Shown here: piece by piece, positions 45,782 through 56,500 of the stretch
Numbering within the stretch: position 1 is the stretch's first letter
How the letters are laid out: every line of letters begins with the position of its first letter
DNA from: an uncultured Bacteroidota bacterium
Lineage (GTDB): Bacteria > Bacteroidota > Bacteroidia > Bacteroidales > P3
NCBI GenBank assembly: GCA_902778925.1
Contig: CACYZN010000002.1
Location: 52,106-116,105, forward strand
DNA length: 64,000 bases
Direction: 5' to 3'
Made by a program: the position numbers and the translations under genes
Notes under the pieces: model-generated
Told to the model about the DNA's origin: nothing
Databases searched by the model: none
Seen by the model: only the letters and a program-made list of their open reading frames with translations

Positions 45782-46852
45782 ATGAAGGTAGTCCGCATTA
45801 TACTAATGATAATCAATGCAGTTGCGGCATTGGGACTGATACTGACCACTCTGGCGGGCAGTGTAGCGCCGTCGAACATGATACTGCCGAGCCTGATGGC
45901 ATACGCCTTTGTCTCTATGCTGGCGCTCAATGTGGTGTTTACGTTGATGTGGCTGCTTATGAAACGGTGGGCGTTCCTCATCAGTGCGGCGGCCATAGCC
46001 GTGCGGTGGCCTATAGTGTGCATGTACCTTCAGGTAGGGGGCGACACCCAGGTACCCGACCGCGCCGTCCACGAGCAGATGCTCTCGCTGATGACCTACA
46101 ACGTGCACCAGTTCCGCGGTCCCGGCCTTGACTACAATCCCTCCGACAGCATAGCCCGTGAATTCCTCGACCTGGTGCGTCGCGAGCAGCCCGATGTGCT
46201 CTGCATGCAGGAGTACGCCGCCGTCAAGAAGGTAAACATCACCGACAGCCTGTCGGTGCAGGGCTACAACCACTACTACGGTTCCCACGCGGCGCGCTCC
46301 GGCGTCCCTTACGGCACCGTGATCTTCTCTCGCATGCCCATAACCTATGTCAACGCCATCGACGGCGAGAAGCTGTTGGTCGAGCTGATGCATCCCTGTG
46401 GCAAACGGCTGCGTGTGTTATGCCTACACATGGACAGCTACCGGTTTGACGATGCCGACCGCGAGGAGATAGAGCGCATGCGGCATGGCGACGTCGACAG
46501 CACCTCGGGTCGTACCATTGCCAAGGTTCGCGAAACCATAGTGAGACACCAGGACGAATGGGAGCAGCACGTAGCGCCCGTGGTAGCCGAGAGTTCGCTG
46601 CCGCTCGTGGTGGCAGGCGACCTGAACGACATACCGTCGTCGTGGCTCTACAGCCGTCTCACCGACAACCTGCACGACACCTTCCGCGAACGCGGCCGCG
46701 GCGTCAGCATCACCTACAACGGCGGCTTCCCCCGCTACCGTATCGATGCCGTATTCCGCAGTGACGGGCTGCGCACGCTGAGCTACAAGCGCCTGCGCAG
46801 CGACATATCCGACCACTATCCGGTCCTCGTCGCCCTCGAATTCGAACCATGA
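45782..46852 (+). CDS. Membrane-anchored endonuclease/exonuclease/phosphatase (EEP) family protein
   Basis: 356 residues. Three hydrophobic segments in the first ~90 residues (ILMIINAVAALGLILTTLAG, YAFVSMLALNVVFTLMWLLM, WAFLISAAAIAVRWPIVCMY), then an EEP catalytic domain: MTYNVHQFRG, DVLCMQEYAA (metal-binding Glu), VVAGDLNDIP and SDHYPVLVAL (catalytic His). Substrate unknown: phospholipid headgroup, nucleic acid or phosphoester. Overlaps nth by 4 bp. Confidence 0.88.
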   Translation: MKVVRIILMIINAVAALGLILTTLAGSVAPSNMILPSLMAYAFVSMLALNVVFTLMWLLMKRWAFLISAAAIAVRWPIVCMYLQVGGDTQVPDRAVHEQMLSLMTYNVHQFRGPGLDYNPSDSIAREFLDLVRREQPDVLCMQEYAAVKKVNITDSLSVQGYNHYYGSHAARSGVPYGTVIFSRMPITYVNAIDGEKLLVELMHPCGKRLRVLCLHMDSYRFDDADREEIERMRHGDVDSTSGRTIAKVRETIVRHQDEWEQHVAPVVAESSLPLVVAGDLNDIPSSWLYSRLTDNLHDTFRERGRGVSITYNGGFPRYRIDAVFRSDGLRTLSYKRLRSDISDHYPVLVALEFEP

Positions 46853-47502
46853 GAAAGAAAGAACTATACCGACAAGTGGCGGCACGTCTTGCCGAAGCCA
46901 TGCCCACCGCCGAGACCGAGTTGCACTACTCGACTCCATTCCAGTTGCTGGTGGCTGTTGTCCTGTCGGCACAATGCACCGACCGCCGCGTGAACATGGT
47001 TACGCCGGCACTCTTTGCCGCCTACCCCACCCCCGAGGCGATGGCCCAGGCCACGGAAGAACAGATATTCGAATACATACACTCCGTATCCTATCCCCAC
47101 AGCAAGAGCCACCATATAGCCGGCCTGTCGCGCATGCTGGTCGACGAGATGGGAGGCGAGGTACCAACCGACCCCGAGCAACTGCAGCGTCTGCCCGGTG
47201 TGGGCCGCAAGACCGCCAACGTGATGGCCGCCGTTGCTTTCGGGCAACCCGCCATGCCGGTCGACACCCATGTGTTCCGTGTCGCCAACCGCATAGGCCT
47301 GACCGTCGACAGCAAGACGCCGCTGCAGACCGAGCGCGAACTGGTAGCCAACTTCCCCAGCGACATCCTTGCCAAGGCACACCACTGGCTGCTCCTGCAC
47401 GGCCGCTATGTGTGCCAGGCCCGCAAGCCTCACTGCGCCGACTGCTGCCTGGCCGACCTCTGCCGCCACCACCGCAAGAAAGGAGGCGACGATGCTCTTT
47501 AG
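46849..47502 (+). CDS. nth: Endonuclease III (DNA glycosylase/AP lyase)
   Basis: 217 residues. Helix-hairpin-helix LPGVGRKTANVMAAVAFGQ with catalytic Lys, catalytic Asp in PVDTHVFRVANRIGL, and the C-terminal [4Fe-4S] motif C-x6-C-x2-C-x5-C in CQARKPHCADCCLADLC. Removes oxidised pyrimidines in base excision repair. Overlaps the EEP gene upstream and the BatA-like gene downstream (11 bp). Confidence 0.95.
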   Translation: MRKKELYRQVAARLAEAMPTAETELHYSTPFQLLVAVVLSAQCTDRRVNMVTPALFAAYPTPEAMAQATEEQIFEYIHSVSYPHSKSHHIAGLSRMLVDEMGGEVPTDPEQLQRLPGVGRKTANVMAAVAFGQPAMPVDTHVFRVANRIGLTVDSKTPLQTERELVANFPSDILAKAHHWLLLHGRYVCQARKPHCADCCLADLCRHHRKKGGDDAL

Positions 47503-49513
47503 TGCACCTGCCTTCCTCTGGGGTCTGCTGGCCTTGGCCATACCCATAGCGGTACACCTCTTCAATTTCCGCCGCTACCGCAAGGTCTACTTCAGCAATG
47601 TGGACCGCCTCGAGGAGCTGCGCACGGAGAACCGCCGCCACAGCACGCTGCGGCAGTGGCTGGTGCTCCTGTGCCGTTGCCTCGCCATCGTCGCCATCGT
47701 GCTGGCCTTTGCCCGACCGGTGCTGCCCTCGCGCGGCAGCAACCTACGCAGCGGCGCCACCGTGGTGAGCATATACATAGACAACAGCTTCAGCATGGAA
47801 AATGCCTCGGCCGACGGCAGCCTGCTCGACGAGGCACGGCGCAAGGCCCGCGAGATTGCATCGGCCTACAGTCCCGCCGACCGCTTCCAGCTGCTCAGCG
47901 CCGACCTGACGGGACAGCAGATGCGATGGCTAGGACGCGACGAACTGCTCGACGCCATCGATGCCCTCGTACCTTCGCCCGCTTCGCCCCTGCTCTCGCA
48001 GGTGGTGGCGCGCCAACGCGAGTTCATGGCCCAAAGCGGTGCCGCCAACCGTCACGCCTATGTGGTGGGCGACTTCCAGACCAGCGTGAGCGACATAGAA
48101 GCCATACCGGCCGACAGCCTCTCGCTGTTCACCCTCGTTCCCCTCGACGCCACCGGTACCGACAATATCTACATCGACAGCATACGTCTCGACGCGCCTG
48201 CCTACTTCGTGGGCAGCAGCGTCACCGTCGAGGTGAACCTTCGCAACGACGGGCGCCACGATGCCGAGAAACTGCCCCTGCGACTGTATATCGACGGACG
48301 CGAGCGGGCACTTGCCACCGTCGACCTTGCAGCGGGTGCCACCGGCCGCGTGCCCCTGCACTTTACCCTGGACCGCACAGGCTGGATAGACGGCACCGTG
48401 CACGTCGACGACTACCCCGTCACCTTCGACGACGACTACCACTTCTGCCTCGTAGCCGGCGAACCGATACGTGCCGTCGAAGTAGGCGAACACCGCAACG
48501 CCAACCTGGCACGCCTGTTCGACGCCGACTCGGTGGTGGCCTACACCGCCACCACCGTGCTGCCGCAGCTGGACGACTACGACTTCGTGGTGCTGCACCA
48601 ACCGCGACGTCTGCCCTCGGGCGAGGCGCAGCTGCTGGCGCAATGGGTAACCGATGGCGGCAGCCTGCTGCTGGTGCCTGCCACCGGAAGCGTTGCCGAT
48701 GGCGGTGCCACCGCCGTAGGTGCCGTCAACGAACTGCTCGGCATGCTCGGAGCCCCACGTCTGGACCGCTGGGTGGAGCGGCGCACACGCGCCTCGGAGC
48801 TCGACTACGATGCCGCCCTCTACCGCGGCGTCTTCGGCGGCCGCAGCGACGACATGGAGATGCCCACCGTTGCCGGCCACTACGCCCTCACTGCCGACGG
48901 GGTGCGGCAAAGCATCATAACCCTGGCCGACGGCGGCGACCTGCTTGCCGCCGTGCCCTGCGGTGCCGGCAGGCTCTACCTGCTTACCACCCCCATCGAC
49001 GAACGATGGACCGACTTTGCCTCGCAGGCCCTCTTCGTGCCCACAGCCTACAACATGGCGCTCTACAGCCGTCCGCTGCCGCCGGTGGCCCACACCCTTG
49101 GCAGCCACGACCCCATAGCGCTACACGGCAGCTACGACCCCGACGCGGCACCGCCCGAGCTAAGCGACAGCAATGGCACACGGCTGCTGCCCGACCTGCG
49201 CCACATCGGCGGCCGACAAATGATGGTACCCCACGGCGAGCTGACCCACGCCGGCATCTACCACCTGGCCGACGAGCATCTAGCCTTCAACTACCCGCGC
49301 CGCGAGTCGCAGCTGGCCTATCTGACTACCGCCGACCTGGCCGCCGCCATCGAAGGCCGCACCGACCTGACCCTGATACGCAACGCCAACCGCCACCTGG
49401 GCGACGAGATACGCTCGCGCGACGGCGGCCGCCAGCTGTGGCGCCTGTGCATCGTGATAGCCCTGCTGGCCCTGGCGGCAGAAACCGTCGTACTGAAAGT
49501 GTACAAACGATGA
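47492..49513 (+). CDS. BatA N-terminal-domain protein with VWA-like region
   Basis: 673 residues from MLFSAPAFLWGLLALAIPIA, chosen because the family starts exactly there. The N-terminal double-membrane BatA domain (HLFNFRRYRKVYFSNVDRLE) is followed by a second helix (CRCLAIVAIVLAFARPVLP). The VWA-like fold has a MIDAS-like DNSFSM near residue 98. A membrane helix closes the C-terminus (LCIVIALLALAAETVVLKVY). Proteins of this type are common in Bacteroidetes and related to the aerotolerance operon; function unproven. Its stop overlaps the ABC ATPase start (ATGA). Confidence 0.87.
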   Translation: MLFSAPAFLWGLLALAIPIAVHLFNFRRYRKVYFSNVDRLEELRTENRRHSTLRQWLVLLCRCLAIVAIVLAFARPVLPSRGSNLRSGATVVSIYIDNSFSMENASADGSLLDEARRKAREIASAYSPADRFQLLSADLTGQQMRWLGRDELLDAIDALVPSPASPLLSQVVARQREFMAQSGAANRHAYVVGDFQTSVSDIEAIPADSLSLFTLVPLDATGTDNIYIDSIRLDAPAYFVGSSVTVEVNLRNDGRHDAEKLPLRLYIDGRERALATVDLAAGATGRVPLHFTLDRTGWIDGTVHVDDYPVTFDDDYHFCLVAGEPIRAVEVGEHRNANLARLFDADSVVAYTATTVLPQLDDYDFVVLHQPRRLPSGEAQLLAQWVTDGGSLLLVPATGSVADGGATAVGAVNELLGMLGAPRLDRWVERRTRASELDYDAALYRGVFGGRSDDMEMPTVAGHYALTADGVRQSIITLADGGDLLAAVPCGAGRLYLLTTPIDERWTDFASQALFVPTAYNMALYSRPLPPVAHTLGSHDPIALHGSYDPDAAPPELSDSNGTRLLPDLRHIGGRQMMVPHGELTHAGIYHLADEHLAFNYPRRESQLAYLTTADLAAAIEGRTDLTLIRNANRHLGDEIRSRDGGRQLWRLCIVIALLALAAETVVLKVYKR

Positions 49514-50121
49514 TACTCGAACTGCAACATATCAGCCATGCCTTCGGCTTGCAGCCTGTGCTGCACGACGTGAGCTTTGGCGTCGACGCCGGCGAGACGG
49601 TGGGTCTGCTGGGCCGCAACGGAGCCGGCAAGACCACCCTGCTGCGCATAGCCACCCTGCTGCTGCGTCCCGACAGCGGCCAAGTGCTTTTCGACGGCCA
49701 CCCGATGGGCCCGGCCGACCTGGCCGCCATAGGCTATCTGCCCGAAGAGCGCGGCCTTTACCGTCGCATGCGCGTGGGCGAGCAGGCCATGTACCTGATG
49801 CAGCTGAAGGGCTTGTCGCGCCGCGACGCCGAGGCCGCCCTGCGCCGCTGGTTCGACCGGCTGGGCATGGGCGACTGGTGGGACAGCCCCACCAGCCGGC
49901 TGAGCAAAGGCATGCAACAACGCCTGCAGCTGGTGGTGAGCGTGGCCCACAATCCCCGGCTGCTCATACTCGACGAACCCTTCTCGGGCTTCGACGACGA
50001 TGCCGCCGCCATGCTGAGGCGCGAGCTGAAAGCCCTTGCCGACTCGGGCACCGCCATACTGCTCTCGACCCACAACCGCCAGGCTTCGGACGAACTGTGC
50101 AACAAGACCATACAGCTATGA
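49510..50121 (+). CDS. ABC transporter ATP-binding protein
   Basis: 203 residues. Walker A GLLGRNGAGKTTLLRIA near residue 37, Q-loop IGYLPEERGLYRRM, signature SRLSKGMQQRLQL, Walker B LLILDEPFSGFD, H-loop STHN. Resembles NatA-type ATPases. A long alternative frame is open upstream but overlaps the BatA-like gene. Overlaps the permease start by 4 bp (ATGA), its obvious partner. Confidence 0.93.
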   Translation: MILELQHISHAFGLQPVLHDVSFGVDAGETVGLLGRNGAGKTTLLRIATLLLRPDSGQVLFDGHPMGPADLAAIGYLPEERGLYRRMRVGEQAMYLMQLKGLSRRDAEAALRRWFDRLGMGDWWDSPTSRLSKGMQQRLQLVVSVAHNPRLLILDEPFSGFDDDAAAMLRRELKALADSGTAILLSTHNRQASDELCNKTIQL

Positions 50122-51380
50122 AGAAACTACTGCTCATCGTAGCGCGCGAGTGCCGCATGCGCTTCCGCCGCCCCTCGTTCTGGGTGCTGACCCTGCTGGT
50201 GCCTCTGCTGTTGGCCGCCCTCTACGCCCTGCCCGTCGTGGCAGCCCACCGCGCCGCCGAGCCCACCACCGTGCTGGTGGTCGACCAGACGGGCCTCTTC
50301 GCCGATGCCCTGCCGCCCACCCCGACCGTCGACTACCGCTCCATGCCCTCGGTCGACCATGCCCTGCGCCAGGCCGCCGACAACACCTTCGTGCTCTACA
50401 TACCACTGCGCGAGACCACCATACCCCACGACGCCTTCCTGCTCTACCAGGGGGCAACCCCCTCGCCCGAAGTGCGCAACACCGTCGAACACCACCTGCA
50501 GCAACTGCTGCGCAACGCCATACTGGAAGACGTCTACCACCTCGAGCCCTCGGTCTATCACTCGGTCGAAGCCACCCACATCAGCCTCCACACCCAGGAT
50601 GCCGCCACCGGCCGCGAGAGCTACCTGGCCGTGAAGACCGTCCTGGCGCTGGTGCTGGCCGCCCTGCTGGTGCTGGCCGTGGTGGTCTTTGCCGGACAGA
50701 CCATGCGCGCCATACAGGAAGAACGCCAAAACCGCGTGGCCGAGATTGTGGCCACCTCGGTGCGGCCGCTGCAGCTGCTGGCCGGCAAGATGATAGGCGT
50801 GGCCACCACCGCCATGCTGCAACTGGCACTGTGGATAGCCCTGACCGCCACCGCCATAGCCGGCATACAAGCCGCCGCCCCCACCCTGTTCGACCAGGCC
50901 CAGGCCCGCCACGAGCAACGCTCGTTTGCCACCAAAGGCGAGGCCGCCACAGCACAGTACGACACCCCCGTAGCCCTTGTCGACCAGACCGTCGAAGGGC
51001 TTGCCGCCATACGCCTGCCCCTCGTGGCCGGCGCCTTCGCGCTGCTCTTCCTGCTGGCATTCCTGCTGTACGGCAGCCTGATAGCCGCCGTGGCCACCCG
51101 CCTCGACACCGAGGCCGAGCCCCTGCAGTGGACACTGCTGCTCGCCTCGCCCCTGCTGCTCGTCCTCGTGCTGCTGCCCATAGCCCTGCGCCAACCCGCC
51201 GGCGCCCTGGCCATGGCACTCACGTTCGTACCCTTCACCGCGCCGGCAGCCCTCATCGCACGTCTACCCTTCGGCCTGCCGGCATGGCAGTTCGCCGCAG
51301 GATCTATCCTGCTGGCACTCTTTGCGTTGCTAGCTATCGTGCTGGCCGCCCGCACCTACCGCCGCAACCTGATCAAATAG
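50118..51380 (+). CDS. ABC-2 type permease (NatB-like)
   Basis: 420 residues. One membrane helix near the N-terminus (PSFWVLTLLVPLLLAALYAL), a large extracytoplasmic domain (~40-170), then about five more helices, starting VKTVLALVLAALLVLAVVVF. The segment QEERQNRVAEIVATSVRPLQ plus LLAGKMIGV is the conserved ABC-2/NatB coupling block. With the preceding ATPase it forms an exporter (sodium, lipid or peptide not decidable). Last gene of the operon starting at 45782. Confidence 0.9.
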   Translation: MKKLLLIVARECRMRFRRPSFWVLTLLVPLLLAALYALPVVAAHRAAEPTTVLVVDQTGLFADALPPTPTVDYRSMPSVDHALRQAADNTFVLYIPLRETTIPHDAFLLYQGATPSPEVRNTVEHHLQQLLRNAILEDVYHLEPSVYHSVEATHISLHTQDAATGRESYLAVKTVLALVLAALLVLAVVVFAGQTMRAIQEERQNRVAEIVATSVRPLQLLAGKMIGVATTAMLQLALWIALTATAIAGIQAAAPTLFDQAQARHEQRSFATKGEAATAQYDTPVALVDQTVEGLAAIRLPLVAGAFALLFLLAFLLYGSLIAAVATRLDTEAEPLQWTLLLASPLLLVLVLLPIALRQPAGALAMALTFVPFTAPAALIARLPFGLPAWQFAAGSILLALFALLAIVLAARTYRRNLIK

Positions 51381-51387
51381 TCCTCCG

Positions 51388-51442
51388 GTCCGTATCTGGT
51401 CCGTGTCCGGTCCGTATCCGGTCCGTATCAAGTCCGACTCCA
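51388..51442. repeat. GTCCG 11-bp array, locus 3
   Basis: Five 11-bp units: GTCCGTATCTG, GTCCGTGTCCG, GTCCGTATCCG, GTCCGTATCAA, GTCCGACTCCA, then GCCG. The last unit and tail equal those at 30309-30323. Starts 8 bp after the permease stop; recJ begins at 51610. Confidence 0.9.
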
Positions 51443-51609
51443 GCCGCAAAAAGCACGGTCCGGAAACGGTCGCAACGGGGAGGCCATGTGTTTTTTTTAC
51501 CGTGCACAACCCACTGAGCATCAGCTGCGGATGAGCATTGGGCAAGTCGCGGTTGAAATTTTTTTGCTCGCGATTCGGGAAAAAGTTGTAATTTTACAGC
51601 CAGAAAAAT

Positions 51610-53451
51610 ATGAAAGAAAAACGTTGGATTATTAGAGAAGACTATGATTTAGAGAACGTTGAAAAACTTGCTGCTTCGCTTGGTGTAGACCGAATCATCG
51701 CCACGCTGCTCATAGAGCGCGGCGTTACAACTTTCGAGGAGGCACGCCGCTTCTTCCGCCCGGGTCTCGACCAGATACACGACCCCTTCCTCATGAAGGG
51801 CATGCGACAGGCCATAGAACGCATCAACGAAGCCATCGAACGGAGACAACGCATCATGGTCTACGGCGACTACGACGTCGACGGCACGTCGGCAGTGGCC
51901 TTGGTCTACAGCTACCTGAAAGAGCTCGACCACAACATCGACTTCTACATCCCCGACCGCGAGCGCGAAGGCTACGGCATCAGCTACCAAGGCATCGACT
52001 ACGCCCACGAGACAGGCGTAAGCCTTATGATAGCCCTCGACTGCGGCATCAAGGCCAACGAGCAGGTGGCCTACGCCAAAGAGCGAGGCATCGACTTCAT
52101 CATAGGCGACCACCACCTGCCCGGCGACGAAGTGCCCGACGCGGTGGCCGTGCTCGACCCCAAGCAGACAGACTGTCCCTACCCCTACAAGGAGCTCAGC
52201 GGCTGCGGCATAGGCTTCAAGATAGTGGAAGCCCACCTCGAACAACGCCTGGGCGTGCGCCTGTGCGACATGCCCGAGCAGCTCGACGCCCAGCGCCGCC
52301 AGCGCCAGGAAGAACTCAAGCTGCGCCTTCTGAAGTACCTCGACCTCGTGGCCGTGAGTATCGCCAGCGACATAGTGCCCATCATGGGCGAGAACCGTGT
52401 GCTGGCATTCTTCGGCCTGCGTGTGCTCAACACCAAGCCCCGCGCCGGCATCGAGGCCATACTGAAGTACGGCCATGTCGACCGCCGCAAGGCCGACAGC
52501 GGCGAACAGAGCGAACCGGCCGACAAGAGCAAGACCGGATACTTCGAGAAAGAGCTCACCATCAGCGACCTGGTCTTTCTCGTAGGGCCCCGCATCAACG
52601 CCGCCGGCCGCATCCGCTCGGCTTTCGACTCGGTGCGGCTCATGCTCACCGACGACCCCAACATCGCCCGCCGGCTGGCCGAGGACATCAACCAATACAA
52701 CCTGGAGCGCAAAGAGCTCGACACCGACGCCACCGAAGAGGCCAAGCGCCGCATCGACAACGACCCCTTCTACGCCGGACGCCAGTCGCTGGTACTCTTC
52801 GACGAGGGGTGGCATCGCGGCGTCGTGGGCATCGTGGCCAGCCGCATCGTCGAGGCCTACAACAAGCCGACCATCGTCTTCACCCGTGGCAGCGACAATC
52901 TCATCACCGGCTCGGCCCGCTCGGTCAAGGAGTTCGACGTGCACGAAGCCCTGGAGCGCTGCGCCGACCTGCTCGAACACTTCGGTGGCCACAAGAGCGC
53001 CGCCGGCGTAAGCCTGCGACAGGAGAACATGCGCGCCTTTGTCGACCGCTTCGAGCGCCTCGTGCGCGAAAGCATAGGTCCCGAGGAAGTGGTGCCCGAG
53101 ATAGAGGTCGACGCCGAGATAGGCTTCTCGCAAATCACCTCCAAGTTCCTGCGCATACTGAAGCAGTTTGCGCCCTTCGGCCCCGAGAACAACGTGCCAG
53201 TCTTCGTCACTCGCGAGCTGGTGGATACCGGCAACTGCCGCATAGTGGGCACCAACCACATCAAGTTCAACGCCATTCCCATCATGGAGCGTTCGTCGTC
53301 GTACCCATGCATCGCTTTCCAGCAGGGCGAAGCCTTGGCTGACATGCGTGCCGGCAACCACTTCGACCTCTGCTACCAGCTGGAGGAGAACTACTGGCGA
53401 GGCCGCACCGAGATACAGTTGAACGTGAAAGACATCAAGTTTGTAGAATAG
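51610..53451 (+). CDS. recJ: Single-stranded-DNA-specific exonuclease RecJ
   Basis: 613 residues, normal length. DHH phosphoesterase motifs: YGDYDVDGTSAVA near residue 83, ALDCGIKANEQ, GDHHLPGDE near 166 and a GPRINAAGRI block. The DHHA1 domain has GGHKSAAGVSL, then a C-terminal OB-fold (FAPFGPENNVPVFVTRELVD). Degrades ssDNA 5'-3' in recombination and mismatch/excision repair. A TAATTTTA just before the ATG is a weak promoter candidate. Confidence 0.95.
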   Translation: MKEKRWIIREDYDLENVEKLAASLGVDRIIATLLIERGVTTFEEARRFFRPGLDQIHDPFLMKGMRQAIERINEAIERRQRIMVYGDYDVDGTSAVALVYSYLKELDHNIDFYIPDREREGYGISYQGIDYAHETGVSLMIALDCGIKANEQVAYAKERGIDFIIGDHHLPGDEVPDAVAVLDPKQTDCPYPYKELSGCGIGFKIVEAHLEQRLGVRLCDMPEQLDAQRRQRQEELKLRLLKYLDLVAVSIASDIVPIMGENRVLAFFGLRVLNTKPRAGIEAILKYGHVDRRKADSGEQSEPADKSKTGYFEKELTISDLVFLVGPRINAAGRIRSAFDSVRLMLTDDPNIARRLAEDINQYNLERKELDTDATEEAKRRIDNDPFYAGRQSLVLFDEGWHRGVVGIVASRIVEAYNKPTIVFTRGSDNLITGSARSVKEFDVHEALERCADLLEHFGGHKSAAGVSLRQENMRAFVDRFERLVRESIGPEEVVPEIEVDAEIGFSQITSKFLRILKQFAPFGPENNVPVFVTRELVDTGNCRIVGTNHIKFNAIPIMERSSSYPCIAFQQGEALADMRAGNHFDLCYQLEENYWRGRTEIQLNVKDIKFVE

Positions 53452-53463
53452 AGCTACCAGACA

Positions 53464-53502
53464 AGAGAGCCCCTGCTGCCATCACCGCAGCAGGGGCTCT
53501 CT
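53464..53502. terminator. Bidirectional terminator between recJ and the 1512-residue protein gene
   Basis: Perfect 16-bp stem (AGAGAGCCCCTGCTGC with its complement), 7-nt loop, followed by CTTTTTC on the plus strand. It lies between two convergent genes. Confidence 0.93.
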
Positions 53503-53523
53503 CTTTTTCACAAAGGCTCTCTC

Positions 53524-56500
53524 CTAGAAGTCCTCGTCGTCGCTATAGAGGGTACGGGAGAGCATGGAGAGCCAGTTGGAGACCTCTTTGGGGTTGTTGC
53601 CCACGGCATAGCGGAAGTCCACGAGGCCTTTCTGCTCGCGCTTGCGCTGGTCGGCCGAGAGGGCCTTGATGCGGTCGAGCCACAGACCGGACGAGGAGTA
53701 TATGGTTAGGTCGCCAGTGTGGAGGTCGTACTTGAACCAATACCAGTGGTCCTTGGCGGCTTCGACATAGAAGACCATCTGCTGAGCCACACCGCGCTTG
53801 GTGATTTGCGCCCTGAGGCGCAGCTCGAGGCCGAGGGGTTCGTTGCCGACAGCCACGAGGGTGGCGCGGCCGTCGTAGTAGAGGCCTATGGCTGGGTTGT
53901 ACTGCCACCGCACGCGGTCGAAGAGCATGGTGCTGCGCATGGCTTCGGGCACGGTCTCGAGGCGGCCTTCGTCGGCATAGTCGGCATATACGGCAGCACC
54001 GCGGTCGGCACCGAGATGGTACATCAAGGCGTGCATCATGGGGGTGGAGAGTGCCGACGACGGAGTGGAGAGGCGCAGGTCGTCCTTGAAGGCTTCGGCC
54101 AGAGCTTCGACGACACCCTTGTCGATCGGGAAGTCGATGCCGAAGAGAGTGGCCAGGTGGTCCTGGTCGGTGCTGGTGCCGGTGCTGAGCGAGGCTGTGC
54201 CATAGGCGTAGAAAGAGGCCTGGGTGCGCCTCATGGCGAAGTTGACAAGGCCTTCGCCCTCGACGTTGCAGTCGGCGGTGCTGAGGGCCAGATAGGGCGC
54301 TGTCACACCATCGGGGTTGGAGACCTTCTCCTCGGAGGCAATCATGTACTGGCGGCGGTCGCCGAGGTAGGTGAGCACACCGTGGGCTCCGAGCAGTTCG
54401 TTGTCGGCCACCTTGTCGTCGGTCAAGAAGGCGGTGAGGGGCTGCAGGGTGCTCTTATCCATCAGTATGCCGGTGGCTATGCGGCGACCGTGCCAGTCGG
54501 TAGCCAGTTCAGGCACGGGGATGTGTATGTGTTCGGGATCGGTATAGTCGGCATAGGCCAGCAGGCCGAGCTGGTTACGGCCAATACAGCTTTGCAACAT
54601 GCGGACACCGCCGTCGAAGTAGAGCCAGCGGCTGTTGCCGTCGGCACGCACCTTGCCGGCAAAGCCGAACGCCGAACTGAGCTCGAACGAAGCGCTGTCG
54701 CTGATGGTGCCCGAGGCGGTGGTGTAGCCCTCGGATGAGACCGAGATATTGTCGAGGAAGAGTCGCTGGCCGCGTTCGGTGTCGTTGTGGTAGACGATGT
54801 AGCCAGAGCCGGTGAAACTCTCGGCGCCCTGCACCACAAGGTTGGCGTCGGTGATGAGGTGGTAGGCACTGTCGCGGTCGAAGACGACCTGGGCGTCGCG
54901 CAGGGCTCGCATCTGGCCACCCTTGTCTATGTGCACCGTGTCGGTGGCCAGGGCTATGGCGGCATCGGCCACAGCCAGCAAGTAGACGCCACGGTTGGTG
55001 AGGTCGGCGCGATTATAGAGATAGGTCGAGTTGAGGGCGTGGTAGGCGAGACCGTGCTGCTTGGGGTCGGTGCTCACAAAACGGGCTCCCGGCAGGTCGG
55101 GGTATTTGCGCAAGCGCATACGCAGGTCCATAGCGTCGAGGCCTTCGGTGGTGGAGCGGGTCGAGTTGACGATAGCAAGATGCTGGCGGTTCATGTCCCA
55201 GACGAAGAAGTCGGCATAGGCCTCCATCTGCACCAGCTGCAGCTCGGTGCGACGTGGGCCGTCGGGCATGCGCAACTCGGCGCGGCGGCCGTCGTAGTCG
55301 ACGTGCGACGAGATGTCTTTGGCGGTAAACGCCACCTCGTTGAAGGCCTTGCTGTGTAGAGTGAAGGTACTCACCGCAGCGTCCATGATGCGGGGCTGCA
55401 GGCGGAAGCGCTCCGAAGCCAATGTAGCATCGTTCACCTGGGCGGTGCCAGCTGCGGCAGCGCCCTGCGGCATAATGTCGACACGGCCACGCAGGGTGGC
55501 TTCGTCGCGATACATGCTGAACGGACGCCCTTTGGCCAAGGTGGCCACAGCCATCGAGTCCTCGTATGGCATCCAGCGCTGGCTCACACGACCGGCGCGA
55601 ATCTCGGGGAAGCCCTGTTCCTCGCGCACGGTAAAGGTATCGGCGGTGCAGAGCATCGAGTCGAGCAGGAAGAGGTAGTTCTTCGAGGTGGAGTGCGAGG
55701 TGAGGTAGTCGAGCTCACCATTGCCCTGCAGGCCGCCATGGTCGAGCGAGATGGCGTGGCGGTAGGTGCCGCGCTCGCCGTAGGCAGGATAGCCGCCGGC
55801 CGGAGTCTCGACCCGGAAGCCAAGATAGTAGTCGCGCTGCACGGTGAGGGGGTAGGTGATGTCGGGGAATATGCCGCCCGAGTGCAACACCCCATTGAAC
55901 TGCAGACTGTCTATCTCGAACTTGCGGATACCACTCAAGGTAAAGGGGTGCAGCTCGTAATTGAAGCGCATGCGGTCGTATCGGCCACCACGTATCTCGG
56001 GCTTGTCGTAGTAGACATAGCTGCTCTCGAGACTGTTGAATATGGGGTAGCGCTTGTTGCGCTTCAGGCCGCTGTGATTGTCGGGCTTGTCGACGGCCAG
56101 GTTACCTACCAGGCCATAGAGCGGCGTCATCACAAGGTGGTCGCTGTCGGCATCGTCGAACTTGGGCACGTAGAAGAACATCGAGTCCACCTGGGGCAGT
56201 TCAAAGTTGTACTTCTCGTAGTCGAACTGGGCTCCGGTAACAAAGAATATGAACTTGCCGGCATCGAGACGGCCGTCGAAGGTGAGGGCCCGGTTGCGGC
56301 CCACGCTGACACGGCCACCACGTGGGTAGAGCACCACCTGCTGGCTGTCGCTCACCACTATCTGCTCCACGCCACGCATCGCAAGCCGACTGTCGTCGAG
56401 GCTGAGTACAGCATTGCCGCTACGGTCGTCGGCCGACACCTGGGACTCGAGCATCAGGGCATCATAGTCGAAGCCCTTCTTCTTGGCGAACGCCTTCACG

